Positions 1 to 6,862 of a DNA stretch of 11,894 nucleotides are shown piece by piece (position 1 is the stretch's first letter; each line of letters begins with the position of its first letter). This stretch comes from Bacteroidota bacterium (GTDB lineage Bacteria > Bacteroidota > Ignavibacteria > Ignavibacteriales > Melioribacteraceae). The notes below the pieces were generated by a model that did not search any database, was not told the origin of the DNA, and saw only the letters and a list, made by a program, of their open reading frames with translations. Location: positions 1 through 11,894 of the forward strand of contig JAEXUB010000273.1 in the NCBI GenBank assembly GCA_023453125.1, read 5' to 3'. Both the position numbers and the translations under genes were made by a program.

Positions 1-365
1 TTCAGTTTAAGGTTAACCAGCAGAAACTTTTTAATGTTCGGTTTATGGAATTTGTAAACCGGAACACTTACCGATTTAAGGATATTTCTGCTTCTGAAAT
101 TATTCTGCAGGTCAATTATCAGATCGAAACCGGCTTCAACTATTTTATTATGAATTTCCTCTTCGTTTTGTTCAACACGAAGAGTTAAAAAAGAAGAAAT
201 AATTGGATTTGTCTTAAGAGCGTTTAAATATTCTTCCCTGCACAGATAGGTGATTTCGGATCCGGGATACTTGTCCTTAAGCGCTCTTAAAACGGGGGTG
301 GTTAGGAGAATATCCCCCAGAGAACTGAGTCTAATTACAAGTATTTGTTTTTTTCCGTTTTTCAA
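1..365 (-). CDS. Glycosyltransferase family 9 (heptosyltransferase-like), N-terminal part, runs off the left edge
   Basis: Partial gene: 121 codons of the N-terminal domain are present and the C-terminal domain lies beyond base 1. GT9 enzymes transfer heptose or related sugars from a nucleotide-sugar onto lipopolysaccharide core at the inner face of the inner membrane. The family signature is clear. After a short basic leader comes a beta strand, then R-L-S-S-L-G-D (residues 12-18), where Asp18 aligns with the proposed catalytic Asp of WaaC/WaaF. T-T-P-V-L-R-A-L-K follows, and later D-L-Q-N-N-F-R-S-R, matching the family's D-L-H-N-N-x-R-S-R. I chose the TTG at 365-363 as start because the frame is closed by TAA at 416-414 and no ATG or GTG lies between. 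Its Shine-Dalgarno sequence is poor. The exact sugar cannot be decided: heptosyltransferase I, II and other GT9 members share this half of the fold. Confidence 0.88.
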   Translation of the reverse strand, partial: MKNGKKQILVIRLSSLGDILLTTPVLRALKDKYPGSEITYLCREEYLNALKTNPIISSFLTLRVEQNEEEIHNKIVEAGFDLIIDLQNNFRSRNILKSVSVPVYKFHKPNIKKFLLVNLKL

Positions 366-390
366 GCAATTTTCAAAATTTTCAGGTATA

Positions 391-419
391 AATTTACTGA
401 AATAAAGAATCCATTACAA
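391..419 (-). promoter_or_regulatory. Candidate sigma70-type promoter for the GT9 gene
   Basis: On the minus strand TTGTAA (419-414) lies 17 bases before TAAATT (396-391). Each box matches the consensus at 4 of 6 positions. The predicted transcript would start near 384 and leave a leader of about 20 bases before the TTG start. The region is AT-rich, where chance matches are common, and promoter consensus in this phylum may differ, so this is only a candidate. Confidence 0.28.
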
Positions 420-420
420 T
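393..420 (+). promoter_or_regulatory. Candidate sigma70-type promoter for the 88-residue protein gene
   Basis: On the plus strand TTTACT (393-398) lies 16 bases before TACAAT (415-420), which matches the -10 consensus at 5 of 6 positions. Transcription would start near 427, about 55 bases before the ATG at 482. It occupies almost the same bases as the candidate minus-strand promoter, so both could not be bound at once. Weak support, based on spacing and box match only. Confidence 0.3.
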
Positions 421-481
421 CATAATTATTTGTGTAATTTGGGCGGTATGATTATTTTGAGGGAGAAAATTTGAGGATTTT

Positions 482-748
482 ATGACAACATTGAACCCTT
501 CGCCGGTACAGGAATTTCCGGCAAATTCGCTCGAAAAACAGATTTATTCACTTATAGACTCTTTTGCCGATTATCTCCCTATTCCCAATGACAGGAACAG
601 ACTGAGCTATTGCCTGTTTAAATATATAAATGGAGAAGGGGACGCTCCGGCAATACTGGTAAAAAATCAGAAAATGAAGATTAATGGAATTTCGCACACC
701 GATCTGGCTGCAAAAATTGAAGAAGGCCTAAAAAATATTACAAAATAA
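482..748 (+). CDS. Small uncharacterised protein, 88 residues
   Basis: I do not recognise this family. The gene looks real: GAGG (472-475) sits about 6 bases before the ATG, the frame is unbroken, the stop is followed 10 bases later by a perfect hairpin, and no better gene lies on either strand. The protein is soluble in character, with no signal peptide or membrane segment. The N-terminal 15 residues are Pro-rich and probably disordered. Residues about 17-50 look amphipathic and helical (S-L-E-K-Q-I-Y-S-L-I-D-S-F, then a Leu/Tyr-rich segment), a short strand-like piece A-I-L-V-K-N-Q-K-M-K-I follows at about 57-67, and a C-terminal helix covers about 73-88. It stands alone on the plus strand, divergent from the GT9 gene and convergent with fbp, so context gives little hint of a role. 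It could be a small regulator or adaptor, but nothing in the sequence shows this. Confidence 0.72.
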   Translation: MTTLNPSPVQEFPANSLEKQIYSLIDSFADYLPIPNDRNRLSYCLFKYINGEGDAPAILVKNQKMKINGISHTDLAAKIEEGLKNITK

Positions 749-758
749 TCAGGCAGGC

Positions 759-784
759 AATCCTCCGGATTGATCCGGAGGATT
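759..784. terminator. Perfect hairpin between convergent genes, probable bidirectional terminator
   Basis: AATCCTCCGGAT (759-770) pairs perfectly with ATCCGGAGGATT (773-784) around a 2-base centre. In practice this is a stem of about 11 pairs with a 4-base loop. It lies 10 bases past the stop of the plus-strand small gene and 13 bases past the fbp stop on the minus strand, where a shared terminator would be expected. Neither side has a strong T-run (ATTTCTCTCC on plus; mixed sequence on minus), so it is a weak intrinsic terminator or an RNA-end stabilising hairpin. Confidence 0.6.
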
Positions 785-797
785 TCTCTCCAAAATT

Positions 798-1811
798 CTA
801 TTGTTCAGATTCCCTTAAAAACTTTTCCAGAAGGTCCACGTCTTCCTTGCTCCCCATATAGACAGGAGTTTTTTCGTGCAGTTTCTCCGGCTGTATTTCA
901 AGAATCCTTTTATCACCGTCAATTGCCCTGCCGCCGGCAGTCTCAATTATAAATGCCATCGGATTACATTCATACATCAGCCTTAGTTTCCCCTTTGGAT
1001 GTCTCAGATCCCCCGGATACATAAATATTCCCCCGTAGAGAAGAGTCCTGTGAAGATCTGCCACCATAGAGCCGACATAACGGGCCTGATAAGGCTTTTC
1101 GTCGAATGTATGAGCCTGCAGATATTTAATGTAATTCTTTAGTCCCTGAGGCCATTTAAGGTAATTCCCCTCATTAACAGAATAGATTCTTCCTCTGGGA
1201 GGAATCTTAATATCTTCGTGAGATAGAATAAACTCACCGAATGCCGGATCGAGAGTAAAGCCGTGCACGCCGTGGTGACCGGTAGTATATACCAGAATAG
1301 TGCTTGAGCCGTACACAATATAACCGGCCGCTTCCTGTTTATATCCCGGCTGAAGGCAGTCTTCAAGAGTTCCGGGAGTATTATCGGGAGAAACCCTCTT
1401 ATAGATAGAGAAAATTGTCCCAATGCTTATATTGGCATCAATGTTCGAAGAGCCGTCAAGGGGATCGAATAACAGAACATACTTGCCAATCTTATGCTTT
1501 TCGGGAATATGAATAATTTCCTCTTCCTCCTCAGAACCCATTACACAGAAATGTCCTCCGTGATCCATTGCCTTGACCATAATATCATTGGCAAAAATAT
1601 CGAGTTTCTTAACCTGCTCGCCGTGAACATTTTCATCCCCGGTTAATCCGAGTATATCTACTAATCCCGCCTTGTTTACTTCTAATGATATCAGTTTGGC
1701 TGCAAGTCCGAGCTGATCTAAAAGAGCCGACAGCTCGCCCGTTGCCTCCGGATGCATTCTTTCCCCTTCAAGAATGTGCCTCGAAAGAGTCATAAATCTT
1801 TTCCTTGCCAT
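798..1811 (-). CDS. fbp: Class I fructose-1,6-bisphosphatase
   Basis: Hydrolyses fructose 1,6-bisphosphate to fructose 6-phosphate and phosphate, the irreversible step of gluconeogenesis, in the cytoplasm with Mg2+. At 337 residues it has the usual class I length. The metal-binding signature F-D-P-L-D-G-S-S-N-I-D is at 115-125 (Asp116 and Asp119 as ligands). Upstream is G-S-E-E at 92-95, carrying the conserved metal-binding Glu in an unusual run of five Glu (94-98). Y-V-G-S-M-V-A-D-L-H-R (245-255) and G-G-I-F-M-Y-P (260-266) form the substrate site, and E281 in Y-E-C-N-P-M is the last metal ligand. The start is supported by GGAG (1820-1817), 5 bases before the ATG. The gene follows the second ABC exporter gene by 12 bases and is probably co-transcribed with it. 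The family assignment is secure; allosteric control by AMP cannot be judged from sequence alone. Confidence 0.97.
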   Translation of the reverse strand: MARKRFMTLSRHILEGERMHPEATGELSALLDQLGLAAKLISLEVNKAGLVDILGLTGDENVHGEQVKKLDIFANDIMVKAMDHGGHFCVMGSEEEEEIIHIPEKHKIGKYVLLFDPLDGSSNIDANISIGTIFSIYKRVSPDNTPGTLEDCLQPGYKQEAAGYIVYGSSTILVYTTGHHGVHGFTLDPAFGEFILSHEDIKIPPRGRIYSVNEGNYLKWPQGLKNYIKYLQAHTFDEKPYQARYVGSMVADLHRTLLYGGIFMYPGDLRHPKGKLRLMYECNPMAFIIETAGGRAIDGDKRILEIQPEKLHEKTPVYMGSKEDVDLLEKFLRESEQ

Positions 1812-1823
1812 TTCTACTCCGGG

Positions 1824-3608
1824 CTAATTTTTAATTATTTCCTGATCCTTATACTGAAGCTGATACAACTTGAAATAAATACCTTTCTTTGCAAGGAGCT
1901 CCTGATGGTTTCCGGTCTCACGGACCTCCCCTTTGTGCATAACAATAATTTTATCGGCATTCTGAATTGTTGAAAGCCGGTGCGCAATTACAATTGATGT
2001 GCGTCCTACAAGAAGCTTTTCAATAGCGTTCTGAATCAGAATCTCCGTTTCGGTATCAACACTCGAAGTCGCCTCATCCAAAATAAGAATTTGGGGATTA
2101 TAAGCAAGGGCCCTTGCAAATGAAATTAACTGCCGCTGCCCGACACTTAGAGTTGCCCCTTTTTCCTTAACCTCTTCATTATAACCGTTCGGAAGACGGG
2201 TAATGAAATCGTGTGCCCCCACAGTCTTTGCCGCTTCCGTAATCCTTTCCTCCGAAATTTCTCCTGAGCCCAGGTTGATATTCGATTTTATTGTTCCCGA
2301 AAAGAGAAATACATCCTGAAGCACTATTGAAATATATTTCCTGAGGTCCCTCTTATCCATTGTGCGTATATCAACGCCGTCAAGGAGTATTGAGCCTTTT
2401 TCAATATCGTAAAAACGGGTAAGGATATTTATTATGCTGGTCTTTCCGGCACCGGTTGCCCCGACAATTGCAATTGTTTCCCCCGGATTGATGGTAAAGG
2501 AGATATCCTTTAAGACATATTCACCGGGATTATATGCAAACCATACATTTTTAAATTCAATTGTCCCTCTTGGAGAGGAAATCTTAACGGGGTTTTCCGG
2601 ATTTTTAATAATCGTATCGTCATCAAGAAGCTGGAAAATCCTTTCCGAAGAAGCCATTGCACTCTGGAGAATGTCATACTTTTCAGAGAGGTCTCTTATG
2701 GGACGGAAGAACATTTCAGTGTACTGAATGAATGCAAAGAGAACGCCGATAGACATTTTGCTCTGGATAATCTCCCCGCCTCCGTACCATACAATTAATG
2801 CAAGGGCGGCCGAACTTATAATTTCTATTCCGGGATAAAAAACAGCGTAATAGAAAATTGAACGGATATTTGCATCCCTGTGCGCCTCATTTATTCCGCC
2901 GAATTTGGCGCTTTCGTCCTTCTCTTTTGTAAATATCTGAACAACGTTCATTCCGGTTATATGCTCCTGCATATAGGAATTCAGTCTGGCAAGATGATAT
3001 CTTACATCGCGGTATGTCTCCCTTACTTTCCTCCTGAAAAGGAATGTTCCGTAAATAAGAATAGGGAGAACCGAAAGAGAAACCAGGGATAAATCCCACG
3101 ACATTGCGAACATGAAAATAAGTATCCAGAGTATAATGAAGACATCGCTGAAAACCATTACGATTCCTGATGAATACATCTGGTCGAGAGAGTCAACATC
3201 ATTGGTTACCCGTGTAACAATTCTTCCGATGGGAGTCTTATCAAAATAGCGCAGCGCGAGTTTCTGAACATGCGAAAAGATTTTCATTCTTAGGTCGAAT
3301 ATAATCTTCTGCCCCATCAGCTGAGTGTAATAGGTAAGAAAATACTGCATTACGGACTGGATTAAAAGGGAGCCGAGCAGTGCCAGCGAAATAATCAGAA
3401 GACCGTTATAATCTTTATTGGCAATATTGTCGTCAATAGCCACTTTGGTAAGGTAAGGGCGCAAAGGTCCGAGCGCGGCAACAATTATATTTAGAAGAAT
3501 TGCCACAACAACATATTTAGTATAAGGCTTAACAAAACCGAGCAGCCGTTTCATAAGCCGGCTGTCGTATGCTTTGCCAAGAACTTCTTCGTCTCTCTGT
3601 TCTGCCAT
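1824..3608 (-). CDS. ABC exporter half-transporter, catalytic-site subunit (membrane domain plus ATPase)
   Basis: 594-residue type IV ABC half-transporter: six membrane helices (about 30-310) fused to an ATPase domain (about 348-590). Walker A is G-A-T-G-A-G-K-T (383-390), Q-loop Gln431, signature L-S-V-G-Q (487-491), Walker B I-L-I-L-D-E (507-512) with catalytic Glu512, and H-loop His543. The ATP-hydrolysis residues on its own side are therefore intact, while its signature deviates from LSGGQ. In a heterodimer that signature would complete the partner's site. The ATG lies one base after the partner's TAA and has no strong Shine-Dalgarno of its own, which suggests translational coupling. The best match in style is the MdlB/YheH/BmrD/TM288 group of heterodimeric multidrug or lipid exporters. 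The cargo cannot be read from the sequence. Confidence 0.93.
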   Translation of the reverse strand: MAEQRDEEVLGKAYDSRLMKRLLGFVKPYTKYVVVAILLNIIVAALGPLRPYLTKVAIDDNIANKDYNGLLIISLALLGSLLIQSVMQYFLTYYTQLMGQKIIFDLRMKIFSHVQKLALRYFDKTPIGRIVTRVTNDVDSLDQMYSSGIVMVFSDVFIILWILIFMFAMSWDLSLVSLSVLPILIYGTFLFRRKVRETYRDVRYHLARLNSYMQEHITGMNVVQIFTKEKDESAKFGGINEAHRDANIRSIFYYAVFYPGIEIISSAALALIVWYGGGEIIQSKMSIGVLFAFIQYTEMFFRPIRDLSEKYDILQSAMASSERIFQLLDDDTIIKNPENPVKISSPRGTIEFKNVWFAYNPGEYVLKDISFTINPGETIAIVGATGAGKTSIINILTRFYDIEKGSILLDGVDIRTMDKRDLRKYISIVLQDVFLFSGTIKSNINLGSGEISEERITEAAKTVGAHDFITRLPNGYNEEVKEKGATLSVGQRQLISFARALAYNPQILILDEATSSVDTETEILIQNAIEKLLVGRTSIVIAHRLSTIQNADKIIVMHKGEVRETGNHQELLAKKGIYFKLYQLQYKDQEIIKN

Positions 3609-3609
3609 A

Positions 3610-5355
3610 TTAAATTTCTTTCAGCTCTTCTTCGAGCAGCTGCTTCTGATGTATATCCGCATAAATGCCGCCGAGCTCAACGAGCTGCTGATGGGTTCCC
3701 CTTTCGGCAATTATTCCGGAGTCAATTACAAATATTTCGTCCGCCTCTTTAACTGTGCTTATCCTGTGGCTGATTATAATGCTGGTCCTTCCTTTCATAA
3801 ATTCCTTAAGCCGAAGTAAGATTTCCTCTTCGGTGTGGGTATCAACAGCCGAGAAGGAATCGTCGAGAATGAGAATCTTTGGATTGATTGCAATTGCCCT
3901 CGCCAGGGCTGTCCTCTGTTTCTGCCCTCCCGAAAGAGTAATGCCTCTCTCTCCTAAAACTGTTTCATAACCCTTCGGGAAATTTTCGATGTCTTTAGTC
4001 AGCCCTGCAATTACTGCCGCCTTCTCTGCAGCTTCCCGGCCTCCCCCTTTTTGTCCGTATAGTATATTATTCTCAAGTGTGTCAGAAAAAAGGAAGGTTT
4101 CCTGGGGAACAAGTCCAATATTCCCCCTGAGTATATTCACCGGTAATTCCCTTACATCCCTGCCGTCTATCATTACGGCTCCGGATGTTGTATCATACAG
4201 TCTTGGAATAAGGTTAACGAGAGAGCTTTTCCCTACCCCCGTGCGCCCTATAAATGCAACTGTCTTTCCCTTTTCTATTTTAATATTTACATTATTGAGT
4301 ACATAGGGAAGTTCGGGGCGGTAGCGGAAAGTTACGTTGCGCAGTTCAATTTCCCCTTCAATGCCAATAATGCTGTGGTCTGTTTTTTCAGAATCTTCAA
4401 TTTCAGGTTTCTCGCTTAAAATAGCTTTAAGGCGCTTCATGCTTGCTTCGCTCTGCTGAACAATATTGGCAACCCAGCCAAAAGCTATAACAGGCCATAT
4501 CATTAAGCCAAGATAGATTACAAAGGCTGAAATATCTCCCAGTGTTAACTGTCCTTTAATAACCATAACGCCGCCGGCTCCTATAACAACTATTACCGAT
4601 ATTCCGGCGATGATATAAAGAATCGGCTGAAAGAGGGCCTGGATTTTTACTTTATCCATCTGCCTGAAGAGATAATCCCCCGAGAGTCTTTCAAACTGCG
4701 AAATTTCATAATCCTCCCTTACATAAGACTTAACAACCCGTATGCCTGAAAAATTTTCCTGTGCTTTGGTTGTAAGCTCCGAAAACTTTTCCTGAATGAG
4801 TGTGAACTTCTTATGGATCTTCTTGCTCACCCTGTAAACGAAATAAGAAAGGAACGGGAGGGGGAGAAGCGAAAACAATGTAAGAGAGGGGCTTATCGCA
4901 ATCATAAGTCCGATGACAATAACAAGAGTTACAAAAGTATCTATTGAATACATTACAGCAGGGCCTACAAACATACGCACCGCGCTTATATCGTTTGTGG
5001 CAAGGGCCATTATATTGCCCGTGGAATTGTTTTGGAAGTATCTTAACGGAAGTTTCTGAATGTGGTTCCAGAAATCTTCCCTAAGGTCATATTCTATTCT
5101 GCGCGATATAACAATTATAGTCTGTCTGATATAAAAACGGAATACACCGCTTACCAGAGTGGCTCCAAGAATAAGAAGTCCGTACTCAAGCAGTTTGGCC
5201 GTTGAAATGTTTTTCTGGAGCGAGTCTATCGATTCCTTGAGGAGAATGGGAACATACACTCCCGCTACGTTTGAAAGGATAATAAAGAGAATACCGAGGA
5301 GGAGTTTCCCTTTATAACGGAGAAAATATTTTTTTAGCTCTTTAAGGCTGCCCAT
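3610..5355 (-). CDS. ABC exporter half-transporter, degenerate-site subunit (membrane domain plus ATPase)
   Basis: 581-residue ABC half-transporter with six predicted membrane helices (about 15-300) and an ATPase domain (about 335-575). Walker A is G-R-T-G-V-G-K-S (370-377), Q-loop Gln418, signature L-S-G-G-Q (474-478), Walker B I-L-I-L-D-D (494-499) and H-loop His530. The residue after the Walker B Asp is Asp499 rather than the catalytic Glu, the hallmark of the degenerate ATP site in heterodimers such as TM287/TM288, BmrC/BmrD and LmrC/LmrD. Its canonical LSGGQ should complete the active site of the 594-residue partner encoded one base downstream. First gene of the probable exporter-fbp operon. 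The start is the only ATG before the first helix; it has just a weak purine-rich stretch upstream. Substrate unknown: drug, lipid and peptide export are all seen in relatives. Confidence 0.93.
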   Translation of the reverse strand: MGSLKELKKYFLRYKGKLLLGILFIILSNVAGVYVPILLKESIDSLQKNISTAKLLEYGLLILGATLVSGVFRFYIRQTIIVISRRIEYDLREDFWNHIQKLPLRYFQNNSTGNIMALATNDISAVRMFVGPAVMYSIDTFVTLVIVIGLMIAISPSLTLFSLLPLPFLSYFVYRVSKKIHKKFTLIQEKFSELTTKAQENFSGIRVVKSYVREDYEISQFERLSGDYLFRQMDKVKIQALFQPILYIIAGISVIVVIGAGGVMVIKGQLTLGDISAFVIYLGLMIWPVIAFGWVANIVQQSEASMKRLKAILSEKPEIEDSEKTDHSIIGIEGEIELRNVTFRYRPELPYVLNNVNIKIEKGKTVAFIGRTGVGKSSLVNLIPRLYDTTSGAVMIDGRDVRELPVNILRGNIGLVPQETFLFSDTLENNILYGQKGGGREAAEKAAVIAGLTKDIENFPKGYETVLGERGITLSGGQKQRTALARAIAINPKILILDDSFSAVDTHTEEEILLRLKEFMKGRTSIIISHRISTVKEADEIFVIDSGIIAERGTHQQLVELGGIYADIHQKQLLEEELKEI

Positions 5356-5387
5356 CAGGGAAGTTCTTTCTTTAAATTAAAAGTTTA

Positions 5388-5431
5388 TAAAAAAACAAAG
5401 CAATCTCATATATATAATATGGGATTGCTTT
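5388..5431 (-). terminator. Hairpin plus T-run between serS and the ABC operon, probable intrinsic terminator
   Basis: On the plus strand positions 5397-5411 pair with 5417-5431 (15 pairs, one G-T wobble, 5-base AT loop). In the direction of serS transcription the stem ends in CTTTG and runs into seven T (5395-5389), as expected of an intrinsic terminator about 80 bases past the serS stop. The plus-strand side has only a five-T run and no gene reading into it, so the minus strand is preferred. The lower stem is GC-poor, so termination may be partial. Confidence 0.6.
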
Positions 5432-5442
5432 TTAAAGTTCAA
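5414..5442 (-). promoter_or_regulatory. Candidate promoter for the ABC exporter-fbp operon, overlapping the serS terminator
   Basis: On the minus strand TTGAAC (5442-5437, 4 of 6) is followed after exactly 17 bases by TATTAT (5419-5414, 5 of 6). The -10 box lies in the loop and right arm of the terminator hairpin. A transcript starting near 5407 would contain only half of the stem, so it would escape termination while serS read-through is blocked. The start codon would be about 50 bases downstream. AT-rich background makes this a candidate only. Confidence 0.35.
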
Positions 5443-5513
5443 AAACAACATATATTGTTGTCATTATTATTTCCGTAAAACGGCTAATTTAAGGGGAAAA
5501 AGGCTCCTGCCTT
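5443..5513. other. Short hairpins downstream of serS
   Basis: No gene here. There are three small inverted repeats: ACAACA/TGTTGT (5445-5450 and 5456-5461), CCGT/ACGG (5473-5476 and 5480-5483), and AAGGC/GCCTT on the minus strand (5513-5509 and 5504-5500). The last begins inside the serS stop codon and is followed by TTT. Each stem is only 4-6 pairs. They may add to the main terminator or help protect the RNA end, but they could be chance. Confidence 0.25.
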
Positions 5514-6786
5514 ATTCAATAACGTTAAATCCTGTATATTTCTGCAGCACCTGTGGAACAATGATCTTTCCTTCCGGCGTCTGGTAGTTTTCGAGCAGGG
5601 AAACCATCAGGCGGCTAGTCGCAAGTCCCGATCCGTTAAGAGTATGAACGAACTCAACTTTTTTGTCCTCTTTTCTATAACGGATATTAGCCCTGCGCGC
5701 CTGGAATGTTTCGAAGTTGCTGCAGGAGGATGCTTCGAGCCATTTATTCTCTGCCGGGCTCCAGGTTTCAATATCGTAGCACTTTGCCGCGGAGAAACTC
5801 AAATCGCCTGTGCAGAGAGCAAGTATTCTGTAAGGAATTTTCAATGCCTGAAGAATATCTTCGGCATCCTTTACCATTAATTCCAGTTCTTCGTATGAAT
5901 TATCGGGCTTTGCGAATTTCACCATTTCAACTTTGTTGAACTGATGAACTCTCAAAAATCCTTTTGAATCCTTACCGTATGAGCCGGCTTCCCTTCTGAA
6001 ACAGGGGGAATAGCCGACGTACTTAATAGTCAATTCTTTTTCTGTAAGAATTTCATCCCTGTGAATATTGGTAATAGGGACTTCTGCAGTCGGAACGGGA
6101 TATAATCCGTCCTTCTCTATAAAATACATATCCTCTTCCATTTTAGGAATCTGGCCGGTGCCCTTCATTGATTCCCTGTTTACAAGAACGGGGGGGAAAA
6201 TTTCCTTATAGCCGTGGTCATTAATATGATAATCGAGCATATAATTTATTAATGCGCGCTCAAGAGTTGCTCCTTTGCCTGTATAAAGGGGGAAGCCTGA
6301 ACCTGAAATCTTTGTACCCCGCTCAAAATCGAGAATGGATAATTTCTTACCGAGTTCTATATGGTCTAAAACCTTGAATTCATTTTCAAATGAGAATCCA
6401 TCCGGCAGCCAGCGGCGCGCTTCAACATTATCTTCGGCGGTTTTGCCTACAGGCACAGATGAATGGGCAATGTTAGGTGTGCGGCGGAGAATATAATCGA
6501 TCTTTTCTTCAACTTCCGACTGCTGAGAGTCGAGGAGCGCAATTTCATCTCCAACCCTTTTCATTTCCGCGAAGATTTCCGTTGTATCCTGCCCTGCTTT
6601 TTTCATTGCGGGTATCTGTGCCGACACCTGGTTTTTCTTTGCTTTAAGGTCTTCAACTTTAGCAATAATGGACCTTCTCTCTTCGTCGAGGGCAAGAACT
6701 TTATCAACAACATCTTCGGCATTTTTATTTTTTAATCCTTCCCTAACAGCTTCGGGGTTTTCGCGGATGAATTTAACGTCTAACAT
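5512..6786 (-). CDS. serS: Seryl-tRNA synthetase
   Basis: Attaches serine to tRNA-Ser in the cytoplasm; class II synthetase, homodimer. The 424-residue length is typical. Residues 1-105 form the long antiparallel coiled coil that reads the tRNA-Ser variable arm; heptad-like charged sequence runs at about 30-97. The catalytic domain then has the serine/ATP-site T-A-E-V-P (233-237), motif 2 C-F-R-R-E-A-G-S (262-269) with the loop G-K-D-S-K-G-F-L-R-V-H-Q-F, and motif 3 L-N-G-S-G-L-A-T-S-R (383-392) with the class-defining Arg. All key residues are present. The ATG is preceded by GCGAG, which can act as a Shine-Dalgarno about 6 bases upstream. The gene follows leuS with 76 bases between and probably shares its transcript at least in part. 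Confidence 0.97.
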   Translation of the reverse strand: MLDVKFIRENPEAVREGLKNKNAEDVVDKVLALDEERRSIIAKVEDLKAKKNQVSAQIPAMKKAGQDTTEIFAEMKRVGDEIALLDSQQSEVEEKIDYILRRTPNIAHSSVPVGKTAEDNVEARRWLPDGFSFENEFKVLDHIELGKKLSILDFERGTKISGSGFPLYTGKGATLERALINYMLDYHINDHGYKEIFPPVLVNRESMKGTGQIPKMEEDMYFIEKDGLYPVPTAEVPITNIHRDEILTEKELTIKYVGYSPCFRREAGSYGKDSKGFLRVHQFNKVEMVKFAKPDNSYEELELMVKDAEDILQALKIPYRILALCTGDLSFSAAKCYDIETWSPAENKWLEASSCSNFETFQARRANIRYRKEDKKVEFVHTLNGSGLATSRLMVSLLENYQTPEGKIIVPQVLQKYTGFNVIE

Positions 6787-6833
6787 TTTTTACTCGCTTT
6801 TTTATAATTCTTTTAATTTATTCTGCATTAAAC

Positions 6834-6858
6834 CGGAATGAGGCATAAGCCTCATCCG
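6834..6858 (-). terminator. Hairpin just after leuS, weak terminator or processing stem
   Basis: Positions 6834-6844 pair with 6849-6858: CGG, a bulged A, then ATGAGGC, closed by the 4-base loop ATAA and matched by GCCTCATCCG. This gives ten pairs, mostly GC-rich. It begins 4 bases after the leuS stop. Only TTTAAT follows on the minus strand, so it lacks a proper T-run. It may terminate part of the leuS transcripts or act as a stability element between leuS and serS. Confidence 0.45.
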
Positions 6859-6862
6859 TTAA

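Noticed and set aside
3989..4306. 105-codon plus-strand frame inside the first ABC exporter gene
   Set aside because: Antisense to the conserved ATPase domain, with no start signals; a shadow frame.
5410..5420. Short TA-repeat run considered as a replication or recombination site
   Set aside because: It is only the loop and stem top of a terminator-like hairpin; no DnaA boxes, iterons or att-like repeats are nearby.
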